Positions 46,004-56,897 are shown, counted from the first letter of the stretch. The stretch: DNA of 64,000 bases from Saprospiraceae bacterium (GCA_020627785.1 JAHDGF010000017.1:1-64000); one strand, 5' to 3'. Numbers and translations: made by a program. The notes: generated by a model not told the origin, from the sequence alone.

Positions 46004-47203
46004 TTACAAATTCAATCTATAAAGATAAGTAGCAGGAAACCCAGATGTAGCTGCGTAAAGTCTGTCATTATAAACTCCTATGCAAGTGATTAAATCATCA
46101 AAGTCATTACCTAAACTACTCCATTCACTGCCATTCCACTTGGCAAGGTGCTTGACATCTACATCTCCAATCACATCAAAATTTCCAGCGACGTAAAGTT
46201 CGTCTTCATATACAAGCATGTCTCTTATACTATCATAAATCCCAATAACACTTCCATCAAGACTTGACCAACTTGTACCATCCCAAGCTGCTATTCCAAA
46301 TATATCTTTGCCTCCAATCTCTCTAAAATTACCCGCAGCAATTAATTGACCTTGAAATTCAATCAATTTATAAATAGTATTATTCGCGCCTCCTCCAAGT
46401 GCTTGCCAACTTCCACCATCCCAATATGCGACTGCATCCACGAAGGCTCCAGCGACGACCAATGTACCATTGTGCTCTAGTATAGAATATACGATATTTT
46501 CACCCAACGAGGCAGGAAATTGTTCAAAGTCAGAATTTTTAGTTTTACTACTGACAATCCCTTGCTCACTACCAATATACAAGGTTGTTTCATCTGTATA
46601 AATACTACTGTGTCTCTTATTGACACCGGAAGGTCCAGTAACATCCCAGCTAGTTCCATTCCATATGACCACTCCTCCACTTCCATTAGAAAAGAAAGAT
46701 CCTACTCCATATACTTGATCATCAAAAAAGGTTAATTCGCGAATTCCTGAACCTCCAAGTGAGTTGGTGTTATCATCGAACGAATTGTTGGTTAAAATTG
46801 TGGACCAAATACAAATTGAATTTTCTCTTTCAGTAAATTCACCAACAACAAACATTTGATCCTCAATGACCATAAAGTCCTCAATTGAACCATCAAAATT
46901 AGAAATTTCAATCCAACCTAGATTAGGATCACAATCTTGAAAATTAGCGCAATCTTCATCATCACAATCAACCAAACCATCTCCATTATCATCAATTTTG
47001 TTATCACAAATCTCAGAAGCAGTCAAACAATTGAAAGCACCAACACAATCCTCATCACCACAATCAATCAATCCATCTCCATCATCGTCAATATTATTGT
47101 TGCAAATCTCTCTGTCTTGGTCCAGCATGCCATTGTTGCCGCAAGCATTAAACATCAAAAGTGAAGCCAGGCAAAACAATACTACATTTGAAAAGATTTT
47201 CAT
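46004..47203 (-). CDS. lipoprotein with Cys/Asp-rich calcium-type repeats and a propeller-like domain
   Basis: 399 residues. The lipobox FNAC gives a lipidated Cys21. Two copies of a Cys/Asp-rich motif follow (EICNNNIDDDGDGLIDCGDEDC at about 33-54 and EICDNKIDDNGDGLVDCDDEDC about 33 residues later). The DxDxDG core is of the calcium-binding thrombospondin-3/EF-loop kind. Residues about 95-399 form repeats of 50-55 residues (VAYWDGGSWQALGGG ... GIAAWDGTSWSSLDG ... LAKWNGSEWSSLG, each followed by a DELYVAGNF-type strand), consistent with a beta-propeller. No sorting domain. Probably a surface-exposed binding protein; ligand unknown. Confidence 0.75.
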   Translation of the reverse strand: MKIFSNVVLFCLASLLMFNACGNNGMLDQDREICNNNIDDDGDGLIDCGDEDCVGAFNCLTASEICDNKIDDNGDGLVDCDDEDCANFQDCDPNLGWIEISNFDGSIEDFMVIEDQMFVVGEFTERENSICIWSTILTNNSFDDNTNSLGGSGIRELTFFDDQVYGVGSFFSNGSGGVVIWNGTSWDVTGPSGVNKRHSSIYTDETTLYIGSEQGIVSSKTKNSDFEQFPASLGENIVYSILEHNGTLVVAGAFVDAVAYWDGGSWQALGGGANNTIYKLIEFQGQLIAAGNFREIGGKDIFGIAAWDGTSWSSLDGSVIGIYDSIRDMLVYEDELYVAGNFDVIGDVDVKHLAKWNGSEWSSLGNDFDDLITCIGVYNDRLYAATSGFPATYLYRLNL

Positions 47204-47299
47204 ACACTAATTTAAGAAGTTTAAAAATCCACAATCCCAGTAGAATTTAAAGGTAATAGATAATTAGATGAAATGAAGGAATTTATTTGAATCTAAAGA

Positions 47300-48094
47300 T
47301 TAATCCAATCCTTGCTTCAACATCTCGATCAATTGATGTGAATCGCTCAAATTTAAAAAAGGATATTCTACCTTACTTAAAAACAAACCATTAGGAAGTG
47401 CTGGTTGCTTGTCTTTAAATTCTACTTTCTGATTCAAGATGTCTTTAAATTCTTGAAGACTTAATTTACCGGTCCCTAATTTTAATAAGAAAAAAATGAG
47501 AATGCGAATCATCCCTCGCAAAAAACGATTACTTGTAATTGTAAATCGAAGACGCCCTTGTTCTTCATTGATAAATAATTCACAATTCGTTATTTTACAA
47601 GTCGTATTGTCATACAAATCTGGCTGCTTACAAATAGCTCTAAAATCTCTTGTTTTTAAAATCAATTGTGTTGCTGCCTCCATAATATCATAATCTAAAG
47701 ATAGATCTTGATAAAAAGAACTATAGCGCATGAGCACTGGATCTTTCTTCCAATGAATGAAATAATCATAAGTCCGTGCTACCGCATTATACCTACAATT
47801 CTGATCATCTTCTACTTTGAATATTTCAAAAACAGCAATATCGTCTGGAAGATTTTTATTTAATCGAAACTTAAAGTCGAAATCAGGAGCCTGCTCTAAG
47901 TTAACCTGCATCACGTATTGACTGGCATGGACTCCAGCATCTGTTCTCCCACAACCATAGACTGTCGTAGGAGTTTTAAAAATTTGCGAAAGCTTATCCT
48001 CAATAATTTCTTGAATGGTGTCTTGGGTATTTTTTTGTCTTTGCCATCCACTATACTGACTGCCGTCGTAACCCAGGTTTATAAAATATCGCAT
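47300..48094 (-). CDS. truA: tRNA pseudouridine(38-40) synthase TruA
   Basis: 264 residues. It isomerises uridines 38-40 in the tRNA anticodon arm. Seen: YFINLGYDGSQYSGWQRQ at the N-terminus, the catalytic motif GCGRTDAGVHA with D52, the AVARTYDYFIHW strand and RFLRGMIRIL near the C-terminus, all in the standard order. The upstream SIMPL gene ends three bases before its start, so they share a transcript. Confidence 0.95.
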   Translation of the reverse strand: MRYFINLGYDGSQYSGWQRQKNTQDTIQEIIEDKLSQIFKTPTTVYGCGRTDAGVHASQYVMQVNLEQAPDFDFKFRLNKNLPDDIAVFEIFKVEDDQNCRYNAVARTYDYFIHWKKDPVLMRYSSFYQDLSLDYDIMEAATQLILKTRDFRAICKQPDLYDNTTCKITNCELFINEEQGRLRFTITSNRFLRGMIRILIFFLLKLGTGKLSLQEFKDILNQKVEFKDKQPALPNGLFLSKVEYPFLNLSDSHQLIEMLKQGLD

Positions 48095-48097
48095 GTA

Positions 48098-48793
48098 TTA
48101 ATTATCCAAAGCTTCAAAAGTGATTTCAAAGCTTAAATAGGTAACATCTTTAGGTGAAGGCATCGTCATTGCAGTCCTCGCCGCATCTATGGTACTAACC
48201 TTACCCATTTGCTTGGTCCTTAAAATTTTCCCTACTTTTTTATTCAAGGCGGCTGCAATTATATCTGCTTCAGCCTTAGCTTTTTGATGCAAATCTTTGA
48301 CAATTTGTTGCATTCGATTTTCCTCTTGGTCATCAATAATTTGAAAGTCTGTAATTAGCAAATTTGTTGCCTCCGATTTAATATGAGAGAATTTATGAAT
48401 CTTAGTAAGACTATGTAATGAAATTTTATAATGTAATGTTTTTCTCACCTCAGAAACATTCTTTCGCTTAATGGGATGCATTCTATGAATACTATCCATC
48501 TCACTAATCACAAAATCATACCTCAATCCAGCTGCATCTAGTTCAGCAAGAATCATCTCACTATTTTTATTATTCGTCACATGCGTATAACTATCTGAAT
48601 CTAAAGTACTAGGTTCTATGATCGAAAAACTTAAATCCATTTTTTCAATCTTACGAATTACCTGATCCGAAACTGTCACCGTTATTTCTTGTCCAGTTAA
48701 TCCAAAGGAAAATAAGAGGAAAAGAAATAATATAGCCTGTTTGAAAAAAGTTTGAAAGGAAGAAGAAACTTGTAGTTTTGGATACAGTAACAT
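48098..48793 (-). CDS. SIMPL (DUF541) domain protein, secreted
   Basis: 231 residues. A long N-region and hydrophobic core (to about residue 35, GLTGQ) form the signal sequence. The remainder fits SIMPL/DUF541: an N-terminal ITVTVSDQVIRKIEKMDLSFSI strand pair, a helical middle with NSEMILAELDAAGLRYD, KTLHYKISLHS, and KAKAEADIIAAALNKKVGKIL before a final YLSFEITFEAL strand. SIMPL proteins are periplasmic or outer-membrane associated and of unclear function. It sits three bases upstream of truA. Confidence 0.75.
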   Translation of the reverse strand: MLLYPKLQVSSSFQTFFKQAILFLFLLFSFGLTGQEITVTVSDQVIRKIEKMDLSFSIIEPSTLDSDSYTHVTNNKNSEMILAELDAAGLRYDFVISEMDSIHRMHPIKRKNVSEVRKTLHYKISLHSLTKIHKFSHIKSEATNLLITDFQIIDDQEENRMQQIVKDLHQKAKAEADIIAAALNKKVGKILRTKQMGKVSTIDAARTAMTMPSPKDVTYLSFEITFEALDN

Positions 48794-48899
48794 AGTTGCA
48801 CGGATTTAATAAACACTAGTAAAGTTAAGTGGTTACACTACAATTTCTGTTACACTTAAGTTAAACAAAAGGTTATTACTTGGCCTATCTAGTCATTAA

Positions 48900-50588
<1,689 letters not shown>

Positions 50589-50693
50589 CTACAAGTTTGC
50601 TAGGATTACTGCAAGTAAAATGTCACACTTTCAACTTCTATGCCTTATACAATCTGTACGACGAATTATTTTAAAAGTTAGAACAGAATAGAA

Positions 50694-51587
50694 ATGAATT
50701 TTAATACCCAAAGTTATTTACCTACCATACTTTTACTCTTCTTTACCTTCAACCTTTTTGGCCAAAATGTAAAATATAAAAAAGGAGAAGTTTTCATTGA
50801 TAAAGATTTGGCCTATGTGATACTTGAAAATGAAAGAGCGAATAAAAAGGAAAAAAGAAATTTTCAAATGAAAGATGCCGAAGGCAATTTAATTTTTACC
50901 TTAAAAGATACTGCAGTTTACTACAACCAATTACCACATGAACTTTCTCCAAGACTAGCTTATGAGGGACATATTTTAAAAGCCACACAATTAAATAAGT
51001 CCATATTAGTGCGGAATGTAAATATTCCAAACTTCAAGCATCAAATTAACTACCTCTTAAAAAAAACGGACCTATACAAGACCCAAGTTTTCAATGAAAA
51101 CGTCCTTCAAGAGTTTGCAGAACTTTTGTTAGATAATGAAATTGCTTTAGAGGTAGAAAGATATGAAGAGATAAGCGCCAGAAGAGATTCTGTCAACGAA
51201 CAATCTGTCAGATATCATGGACCACTTGTAAAAAGAGAATCTGGGTTCTTAAATATTTCAGAAGACAGAATAAAAGAAGAATATAAAACACTATGCACCT
51301 ATAAAATGAGGGTGCGTACTGATTACACATACGTTTATGACATATTCAATGAACACCAAGAACAAATAGGATGGTTCAATTTATTTCAGAATGATAAAAA
51401 AGAGTCTGATAATGTAGTAATTGCAGTATGTACTTATGGAAAAATGAAAGACCCGGAGGCACCAAGTCCAGTCGGAGACCAAAAAATGGATTTTGAAGTT
51501 CCCCGATTAAAAGGCATCAATGACCAGACAGTTGAACGGAGAATAGAGAATATTACAAAGTATTTAGTTGACATTGGTGCGTTATAG
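50694..51587 (+). CDS. secreted protein, unknown
   Basis: 297 residues with a signal peptide (to about 23, NLFGQ) and a mature part of mixed strand and helix: YKKGEVFIDKDLAYVILENERANKKEKRNFQMKDAEGNLIF, a basic middle and an acidic helical segment (ENVLQEFAELLLDNEIALEVERYEEIS), then FNEHQEQIGWFNLF and a C-terminal helix. No lipobox, sorting domain or membrane helix. Family not recognised. It stands alone between divergent (ABC-F) and convergent (coiled-coil) genes. Confidence 0.65.
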   Translation: MNFNTQSYLPTILLLFFTFNLFGQNVKYKKGEVFIDKDLAYVILENERANKKEKRNFQMKDAEGNLIFTLKDTAVYYNQLPHELSPRLAYEGHILKATQLNKSILVRNVNIPNFKHQINYLLKKTDLYKTQVFNENVLQEFAELLLDNEIALEVERYEEISARRDSVNEQSVRYHGPLVKRESGFLNISEDRIKEEYKTLCTYKMRVRTDYTYVYDIFNEHQEQIGWFNLFQNDKKESDNVVIAVCTYGKMKDPEAPSPVGDQKMDFEVPRLKGINDQTVERRIENITKYLVDIGAL

Positions 51588-51622
51588 ATCACCTTAAATT
51601 AAATATCATTGACGATTATTTA

Positions 51623-51670
51623 TAAATTGAAATAGGGAACGAACGTAAAGTAGGTCCCTATTTCAATTTA
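51623..51670. terminator. long hairpin between convergent genes
   Basis: A perfect 16-bp stem (TAAATTGAAATAGGGA and its complement) with a 16-base loop. The right arm contains the stop codon of the minus-strand coiled-coil gene. It is AT-rich at the base in both directions, so a bidirectional terminator is likely. Confidence 0.7.
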
Positions 51671-52628
51671 TTGAAGTCCTTCCCGAGTTCATGATCCGAT
51701 CTAAAAATGAAGCGCGTTGTTGATCGTGCAGCTCAAACTCTTCTTGAATATTTTTCTTCATTTTTTCCAATGATACCAATAGGCCATCCATTGCTTTTTG
51801 TCTCTGAAAAGAAAGAGAAAGAGTCTTAGAAAAGTCAAGATCATGCAACCAATCATCAATCAAGCTTTCATAGTATTGCACATTGAATCCTCGAATCATA
51901 ATTTGTGATCGATTGAAAATTTCCTTGATTTCAGTTACATCAGATAATTCGGATTTTACAGATGCAAGTGTTTTTTCAAGAAGAATGATTTGTCTATCGG
52001 CCTTATCTATAAATTCCAATTTCAATTTTTTCCCCAATTGCTTTTCAGCATAAAATTCACCCCACCCATCATACTTTTTCGCCATTTCTAAATTATTAAG
52101 CAATTGATCAAAGCAATCCTTGAGAATCAAAACCATTTCCTGAGCCTCTTCAATTTCCATCTGAATTTTCAATAAGGCATTCAATTCTTCAATTAAGGTC
52201 TTATACTGCGCCATTTCACTTGAATGCTCTTTGAGAATCTGTGCCTCCACATTCAGAAGTTTGCGATCTAAGTCCTTTTTAATAAAATCCTCATTTCCAA
52301 TTTTGGATTGTAAAACCTCAAGCTCAAATTGGAGTAATTCGACAATCTTAAAAGTCTCTTGATAATCTAAGGTTGCTTTTAAATATTCTTGATTCTCTTT
52401 CTTGACTTGTTCTTTATAGTTTCTGAGTGTTAAGTGAAACAGATACTTAATGGATGGGCCTTGCAATTTTATGACATCCTGCAATTCTTTTTCTATCAAC
52501 TTCTCACCTTCAGCTAAATTGCTTAGTTCCTTTTCTATGCGTTCTTCTACTAATGGTATTCTTTTTTTACACGCTAGAATTTCGTGATAATTCTTAATGG
52601 CAGATTTTATTTCGTCTATAGTACTCAA
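51663..52628 (-). CDS. coiled-coil protein downstream of TetR regulator, unknown
   Basis: 321 residues, cytosolic, almost entirely helical and highly charged, with heptad-like stretches (LVEERIEKELSNLAEGEKLIEKELQDVI; LQFELEVLQSKIGNEDFIKKDLDRKLLNVEAQIL; ILLEKTLASVKSELSDVTEIKEIF). No signal or membrane segment. No family recognised. It begins 58 bases after the TetR stop on the same strand, so it may share the TetR promoter or use a site within the inverted repeat in the gap. Confidence 0.65.
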   Translation of the reverse strand: MSTIDEIKSAIKNYHEILACKKRIPLVEERIEKELSNLAEGEKLIEKELQDVIKLQGPSIKYLFHLTLRNYKEQVKKENQEYLKATLDYQETFKIVELLQFELEVLQSKIGNEDFIKKDLDRKLLNVEAQILKEHSSEMAQYKTLIEELNALLKIQMEIEEAQEMVLILKDCFDQLLNNLEMAKKYDGWGEFYAEKQLGKKLKLEFIDKADRQIILLEKTLASVKSELSDVTEIKEIFNRSQIMIRGFNVQYYESLIDDWLHDLDFSKTLSLSFQRQKAMDGLLVSLEKMKKNIQEEFELHDQQRASFLDRIMNSGRTSIN

Positions 52629-52632
52629 TCAA

Positions 52633-52663
52633 TTATTGATTTACATACAATATAAATCAATAA
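52633..52663. repeat. inverted repeat between TetR and coiled-coil genes
   Basis: 11-bp arms TTATTGATTTA and TAAATCAATAA with a 9-base spacer, just upstream of the coiled-coil gene start. It could be an operator or a weak attenuating hairpin. It does not resemble the other inverted repeat upstream of the TetR gene. Confidence 0.5.
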
Positions 52664-52686
52664 ATTGAGGAATCTGAAATTGAAGA

Positions 52687-53358
52687 TTAGTCAGCCAAAA
52701 TTCTTTCAGAAAAATACATCAACATTTTAATCAAATCTTCATTCTGCTTTTTTCCTGATTTTATACTGCTAAGCTTTGGTAGATGCTCAGCAAAATAGAT
52801 TTGATTATTGGCCATTTCAAAAAGGTTACTTGAAAGACTCAAACTATAATTGAATTTTGGATTCACTTCTAATATGATATCCGCAACAGATTTTACCAAT
52901 TTCTTGTACGAGTAGAATAAGCCTGCCTTATTTTCCTCATCGATGGCATTTATATGATAAGCCTTACCTCCTTCATTTATAACAACTCGGTGCAGTAGAT
53001 TTTCATTAATGTACTCATTCATTGGATTTTCAGAGGTCGCCATCACTAGATTGTCAATAGCAATCTTCAACTTACGATGTGGATCATCAATATTCTTAAC
53101 ATTTATAGTTATTAGATAATGTACCCACTCCCAATACCATGAAGTAAGAAATAATAATAGGAAGTGTTTATTCTCAAAGTATCGATAAATAGACTTTTCA
53201 GCAGAACCAATTTCTAAGGCTAACTTCTTGAAAGTAAAGGCTTCAAACCCTATTTCATTGATCAAAATGATGCCATGACCTAAAATACGCTTCCCTAAAC
53301 CTGATTCTTGAGGGTCTCTGTTGAAAAGGTTGTGTTTTAGGTCGAATTTTATATCCAT
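52687..53358 (-). CDS. TetR/AcrR-family transcriptional regulator
   Basis: 223 residues. The N-terminal DNA-binding domain (about 20-68) shows the family pattern: GKRILGHGIILINEIGFEAFTFKKLALEIGSAEKSIYRYFENKHFLLLFL, the SIYRYFENK helix being recognition helix and turn. The all-helical C-terminal ligand domain has no assignable ligand. The gene is divergent from a small acidic membrane protein, and the shared region holds a perfect inverted repeat, suggesting autoregulation and control of the neighbour. Confidence 0.85.
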   Translation of the reverse strand: MDIKFDLKHNLFNRDPQESGLGKRILGHGIILINEIGFEAFTFKKLALEIGSAEKSIYRYFENKHFLLLFLTSWYWEWVHYLITINVKNIDDPHRKLKIAIDNLVMATSENPMNEYINENLLHRVVINEGGKAYHINAIDEENKAGLFYSYKKLVKSVADIILEVNPKFNYSLSLSSNLFEMANNQIYFAEHLPKLSSIKSGKKQNEDLIKMLMYFSERILAD

Positions 53359-53408
53359 TGGTCTGTATTGAGACAGTAAAGGTAAACTTATTGTTAATAT
53401 AGCTATTT

Positions 53409-53433
53409 TTTATGACAGCATTACTGTCATAAA
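53409..53433. promoter_or_regulatory. perfect inverted repeat, probable TetR operator
   Basis: TTTATGACAG-CATTA-CTGTCATAAA: 10-bp arms with a 5-base centre. It lies 50 bases upstream of the TetR start and ends 13 bases before the TACATTTG box of the divergent gene, so binding would cover the -33 region of that promoter. A further GACAG half-site lies at 53372-53376 near the TetR start. Confidence 0.7.
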
Positions 53434-53446
53434 TGAAATATTAACT

Positions 53447-53454
53447 TACATTTG
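53447..53454 (+). promoter_or_regulatory. TAnnTTTG -7 promoter box of the small acidic membrane protein
   Basis: TACATTTG matches the consensus exactly. The ATG at 53464 follows after nine bases, so the leader is very short. The inverted repeat just upstream occupies the place of a -33 element. Confidence 0.6.
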
Positions 53455-53463
53455 TGCTTCGAT

Positions 53464-53757
53464 ATGAAAGTATTAATAGCAATAGCGGTTATAATAGCAT
53501 CAATATTCTCTGTAGTCACAATACTAGAGGCCTATGATATTATTGAAATCCAAACCAATCTATTAGACTTTCAAGAAAATGGTAACTCAGAAAAAGATAC
53601 TTCAGAGAATTCAGAAGATGAACCTGAAAAGGATTCCTTTACTCATGAAGAAAATCCATTAGAAGATCCGGAGTTGAGTCTACTAAACAATAATATATTA
53701 ACATTGAGTTCTACTCATTTCATGGACGTTCCAGTCCCACCGCCAGACCTCATTTAA
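53464..53757 (+). CDS. small acidic membrane-anchored protein, unknown
   Basis: 97 residues from the ATG at 53464; an earlier TTG lies inside the promoter box and is unlikely. One N-terminal membrane helix (2-20) is followed by a strongly acidic, low-complexity stretch (NSEKDTSENSEDEPEKDSF) and a Pro-rich end (MDVPVPPPDL). No cysteine. No family recognised. Its promoter overlaps the likely TetR operator, so it is the most direct regulated neighbour of the TetR gene. Because it is short and low-complexity the coding call rests on the promoter, the ATG and the membrane helix. Confidence 0.6.
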   Translation: MKVLIAIAVIIASIFSVVTILEAYDIIEIQTNLLDFQENGNSEKDTSENSEDEPEKDSFTHEENPLEDPELSLLNNNILTLSSTHFMDVPVPPPDLI

Positions 53758-53849
53758 TTATTCATATAGCTATTACTTTAAACAACGGCAATTACGTCTA
53801 ATCGATGGGTTGCGTACACTAACCTTTACTTCAAAAATTAATATTTAAA

Positions 53850-55457
53850 ATGAATTCAAATTCTAATGACTCATTTTTTGCGAGTCTCAAAAATGATATC
53901 CCAGCCAGTATTGTGGTTTTCTTTGTGGCCTTACCACTATGTCTTGGTATTGCTCTAGCCAGTGGAGCTCCACTTTTTTCAGGTTTAATCGCTGGAATCG
54001 TCGGTGGAATTGTAGTTGGTTCTTTAAGTGGCTCCCAAATCGGAGTAAGTGGACCCGCTGCAGGATTAGCTGCCATCGTTTTGGTTGCTATTAGTACTCT
54101 CGGTAGTTGGGAGAATTTCCTATTAGCAGTAGTACTTGGAGGAATAATCCAGGTAGTTTTTGGTCTTTTAAAAGCTGGGGTAATTGGATATTACTTCCCT
54201 TCATCTGTTATTAAAGGCATGTTGACTGGAATCGGTATTATCATAATTTTAAAGCAGATTCCTCACTTTTTTGGATATGATGCAGTACCAGAAGGTAATC
54301 TTGCTTTTCAGCAAATGGATGGTGAAAACACACTGTCTGAGATTTTTGTGATGTTTAGCAATATAAGCATAGGGCCTACAATCATAGCCTGTGTAGGCTT
54401 GTTCATCTTACTCTTATGGGATAAAGTATTGTCACAAAAATCAAAGGTTTTCAAGATTGTACAAGGACCTTTGGTCGCTGTAGTATTGGGAATTGTGTAT
54501 TTCAACGTCACGAAAGGTACCGCTTATGGAATAACTTCTGACCATTTAGTGAGTGTGCCGGTACCTGCCGACTTTTCTTCTTTTATGGCTCAGTTTAGCA
54601 CTCCAAATTTTGGAGCAATTACAAATCCTGCCGTATGGGTTACTGCCTTTACCATTGCATTGGTAGCCAGCCTGGAGACGCTATTATGTGTTGAAGCAAC
54701 AGACAAATTGGACCCAGAAAAGAGAGTAACACCTACCAATAGAGAGTTGCTTGCTCAAGGAACTGGAAATATTGTATCAGGACTAATTGGTGGATTACCA
54801 ATTACTCAAGTAATTGTGAGAAGTTCTGCAAATATTCAATCTGGAGGTAAAACAAAAAAATCAGCCATCATTCATGGATTCTTTCTACTTATTTCGGTTC
54901 TATTAATTCCGAATCTATTGAATATGATACCACTATCGGTTTTAGCTGCTGTCTTACTAATTGTTGGATTTAAACTAGCTAAGCCTGCCCTTTTCAAAGT
55001 AATGTATAAGCAAGGCTGGAAACAATTTCTTCCATTCATCGTTACTGTTTTAGGTATAATATTTACCGATCTTCTAGTAGGCATTGGAATGGGATTAGCT
55101 GTTGGTATTTGCGTTATATTGCTAAAAAGCTATCAAAATTCTCACTTCTTACATATTGAGGATAACAGTAATGGAAAGCAGAAATTTAAAATGACCTTAG
55201 CAGAAGAAGTTACCTTCTTTAACAAAGGAGCTATCTTGAATGAATTGGATAAGCTTCCTGAAGAGTCATTCCTAGAACTTGATGTCAGAAAAACGAGATA
55301 TTTAGACAATGACATCATAGAAATTTTGGAAGACTTTGCATTCAAGGCAAAAAATCGAAGTATAGATATTAAATTAGTATCCGAAAGAGGTACGGTAGAA
55401 AACCCACCGAGTTACATCGAATTTTTTAAATTGAGACCTAAACTTAAAACAGCTTAA
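53850..55457 (+). CDS. SulP family anion transporter
   Basis: 535 residues: 10-12 membrane helices over about 18-430, starting with the family's DIPASIVVFFVALPLCLGIALASGAPLFSGLIAG and SGSQIGVSGPAAGL, and a cytosolic STAS domain (about 440-530). SulP proteins carry sulfate, bicarbonate or other anions. The beta-carbonic anhydrase gene 18 bases downstream argues for bicarbonate, since such gene pairs and fusions are known. First gene of a three-gene operon. Confidence 0.92.
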   Translation: MNSNSNDSFFASLKNDIPASIVVFFVALPLCLGIALASGAPLFSGLIAGIVGGIVVGSLSGSQIGVSGPAAGLAAIVLVAISTLGSWENFLLAVVLGGIIQVVFGLLKAGVIGYYFPSSVIKGMLTGIGIIIILKQIPHFFGYDAVPEGNLAFQQMDGENTLSEIFVMFSNISIGPTIIACVGLFILLLWDKVLSQKSKVFKIVQGPLVAVVLGIVYFNVTKGTAYGITSDHLVSVPVPADFSSFMAQFSTPNFGAITNPAVWVTAFTIALVASLETLLCVEATDKLDPEKRVTPTNRELLAQGTGNIVSGLIGGLPITQVIVRSSANIQSGGKTKKSAIIHGFFLLISVLLIPNLLNMIPLSVLAAVLLIVGFKLAKPALFKVMYKQGWKQFLPFIVTVLGIIFTDLLVGIGMGLAVGICVILLKSYQNSHFLHIEDNSNGKQKFKMTLAEEVTFFNKGAILNELDKLPEESFLELDVRKTRYLDNDIIEILEDFAFKAKNRSIDIKLVSERGTVENPPSYIEFFKLRPKLKTA

Positions 55458-55475
55458 AAACTAAATTTATCAATT

Positions 55476-56126
55476 ATGAATTTATTAGAATTAAATACAA
55501 ATACGCAAACGAAAGCTACTCAATCAGAGCTTAGTCCTTCAATTGCTCTTGATTTGCTTAAAGAAGGAAATGCTAGATTTGTAGAGAATAAAAAAGCCAA
55601 TAGAAACTTATTACAACAAGTTGATGACACTAGTAAAGGTCAATTTCCTTTTGCAACTGTTTTGAGTTGTATAGATTCAAGAGTTTCTTCAGAATTGATT
55701 TTTGACCAAGGGATTGGAGATATCTTTAGTGTAAGAATCGCAGGAAATTTTATCAATCAAGATATTCTAGGAAGCATGGAATTTGCGTGCAAACTAGCTG
55801 GCACAAAAGTGATAGTAGTACTTGGACATACCAGTTGTGGTGCAGTGAAAGGAGCTTGTGACAATGCAAAACTTGGAAATCTAACAGCAATGCTTGATAA
55901 GATTATTCCAGCTGTTGAAGGTGTTGCAGAACCAGCAAATAAAGATCAAAGAAATTCTTCAAACATTGATTTTGTGAATGAGGTAGCGAAAAAGAACGTT
56001 CATTTAAGTATCGCAAGAATCTTAGACGAAAGTCCAGTCCTCGCTGAAATGGAAAAGGCAGGAGAAATATCGATTGTCGGAGGTATGTATAATATTACAA
56101 CTGGAAAAGTTGAATTTTATGCGTAA
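55476..56126 (+). CDS. beta-class carbonic anhydrase
   Basis: 216 residues, cytosolic. It interconverts CO2 and bicarbonate. The zinc site is complete: C65 and the D67-R69 dyad in SCIDSRV, then H118 and C121 in LGHTSCGAVKGA. The GDIFSVRIAGN segment is also present. It lies between the SulP transporter and the DUF2490 gene, which overlaps its stop codon by 8 bases. This supports joint work with SulP on bicarbonate supply or pH balance. Confidence 0.95.
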   Translation: MNLLELNTNTQTKATQSELSPSIALDLLKEGNARFVENKKANRNLLQQVDDTSKGQFPFATVLSCIDSRVSSELIFDQGIGDIFSVRIAGNFINQDILGSMEFACKLAGTKVIVVLGHTSCGAVKGACDNAKLGNLTAMLDKIIPAVEGVAEPANKDQRNSSNIDFVNEVAKKNVHLSIARILDESPVLAEMEKAGEISIVGGMYNITTGKVEFYA

Positions 56127-56805
56127 GCCTTTAATCAACATAGGTAAAATATTAATAAAAGGAATAACAGCAACACTACTTTTAGTGTTGCTGCCTTTTT
56201 CTTCCCAAGCCCAAGAAAGTAATCTTGGAAACTGGTTAATCTATATTGGAAGCAAAAAAGTAAATGAGAAATTAAATATTCATCATGAAGTCCAGTATAG
56301 AAATTACAACACCATTGGAGACCTTGAGCAACTACTTCTAAGAACAGGTGTTGGGTACAACCTCACAGATAATAGCAATCTTCTTCTAGGTTATGGATTT
56401 ATACGGAGCGAAAATTACGTTCCAAATACTGATATTAAAAACAGGGTTGACGAACATAGAATATTTCAACAATTTATCACCAAAGCAAAGGTTGGTAAGA
56501 TTGGAATGCAACATAGATACAGATTTGAACAACGTTTTGTCAATGATGATTTCAAAATGAGATTTAGGTATTTTTTAGGATTAAGTCTTCCCCTAAAATT
56601 TCAAGAAAATGATAAGTTCTATTTATCAGGTTATAACGAAATTTTCCTAAATACTGACGGTGTTATTTTTGATCGTAATAGAGTTTATGGCGGCCTAGGT
56701 TATAGGATAAGTAAAGCTTTAAGGCTTGAATTAGGATACATGAATCAATACTTCACCGCTGCCCAAAGAGATCAGATTAATATTCTACTATTCGGAAATT
56801 TTTAA
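56119..56805 (+). CDS. DUF2490 domain protein, outer-membrane beta-barrel-like
   Basis: 228 residues from the ATG at 56119, which overlaps the carbonic anhydrase stop (ATGCGTAA) and starts a clear signal peptide (ending SSQAQ). The frame to 56074 adds only out-of-place residues. The mature part follows DUF2490: NLGNWLIYIGSKKVNEKLNIHHEVQYRNY, LLRTGVGYNL, a KIGMQHRYRFEQRFV strand and a NILLFGNF C-terminus with a terminal Phe, as expected of a small outer-membrane barrel. Its presence as third gene after a SulP transporter and carbonic anhydrase suggests an outer-membrane role in the same process, which is inference. Confidence 0.85.
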   Translation: MRKPLINIGKILIKGITATLLLVLLPFSSQAQESNLGNWLIYIGSKKVNEKLNIHHEVQYRNYNTIGDLEQLLLRTGVGYNLTDNSNLLLGYGFIRSENYVPNTDIKNRVDEHRIFQQFITKAKVGKIGMQHRYRFEQRFVNDDFKMRFRYFLGLSLPLKFQENDKFYLSGYNEIFLNTDGVIFDRNRVYGGLGYRISKALRLELGYMNQYFTAAQRDQINILLFGNF

Positions 56806-56897
56806 AGTTTCCAAGGTATCGAAGTACAAATCCATGCTTCTAAATCAGAAGTGTCGAGTACTTTTAAAACATAGATCAAAAGCCAAGTTCACTAACT

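Noticed and set aside
53452-53463. TTG start for the small acidic membrane protein
   Set aside because: The TTG is part of the TACATTTG promoter box, so it would not be in the transcript.
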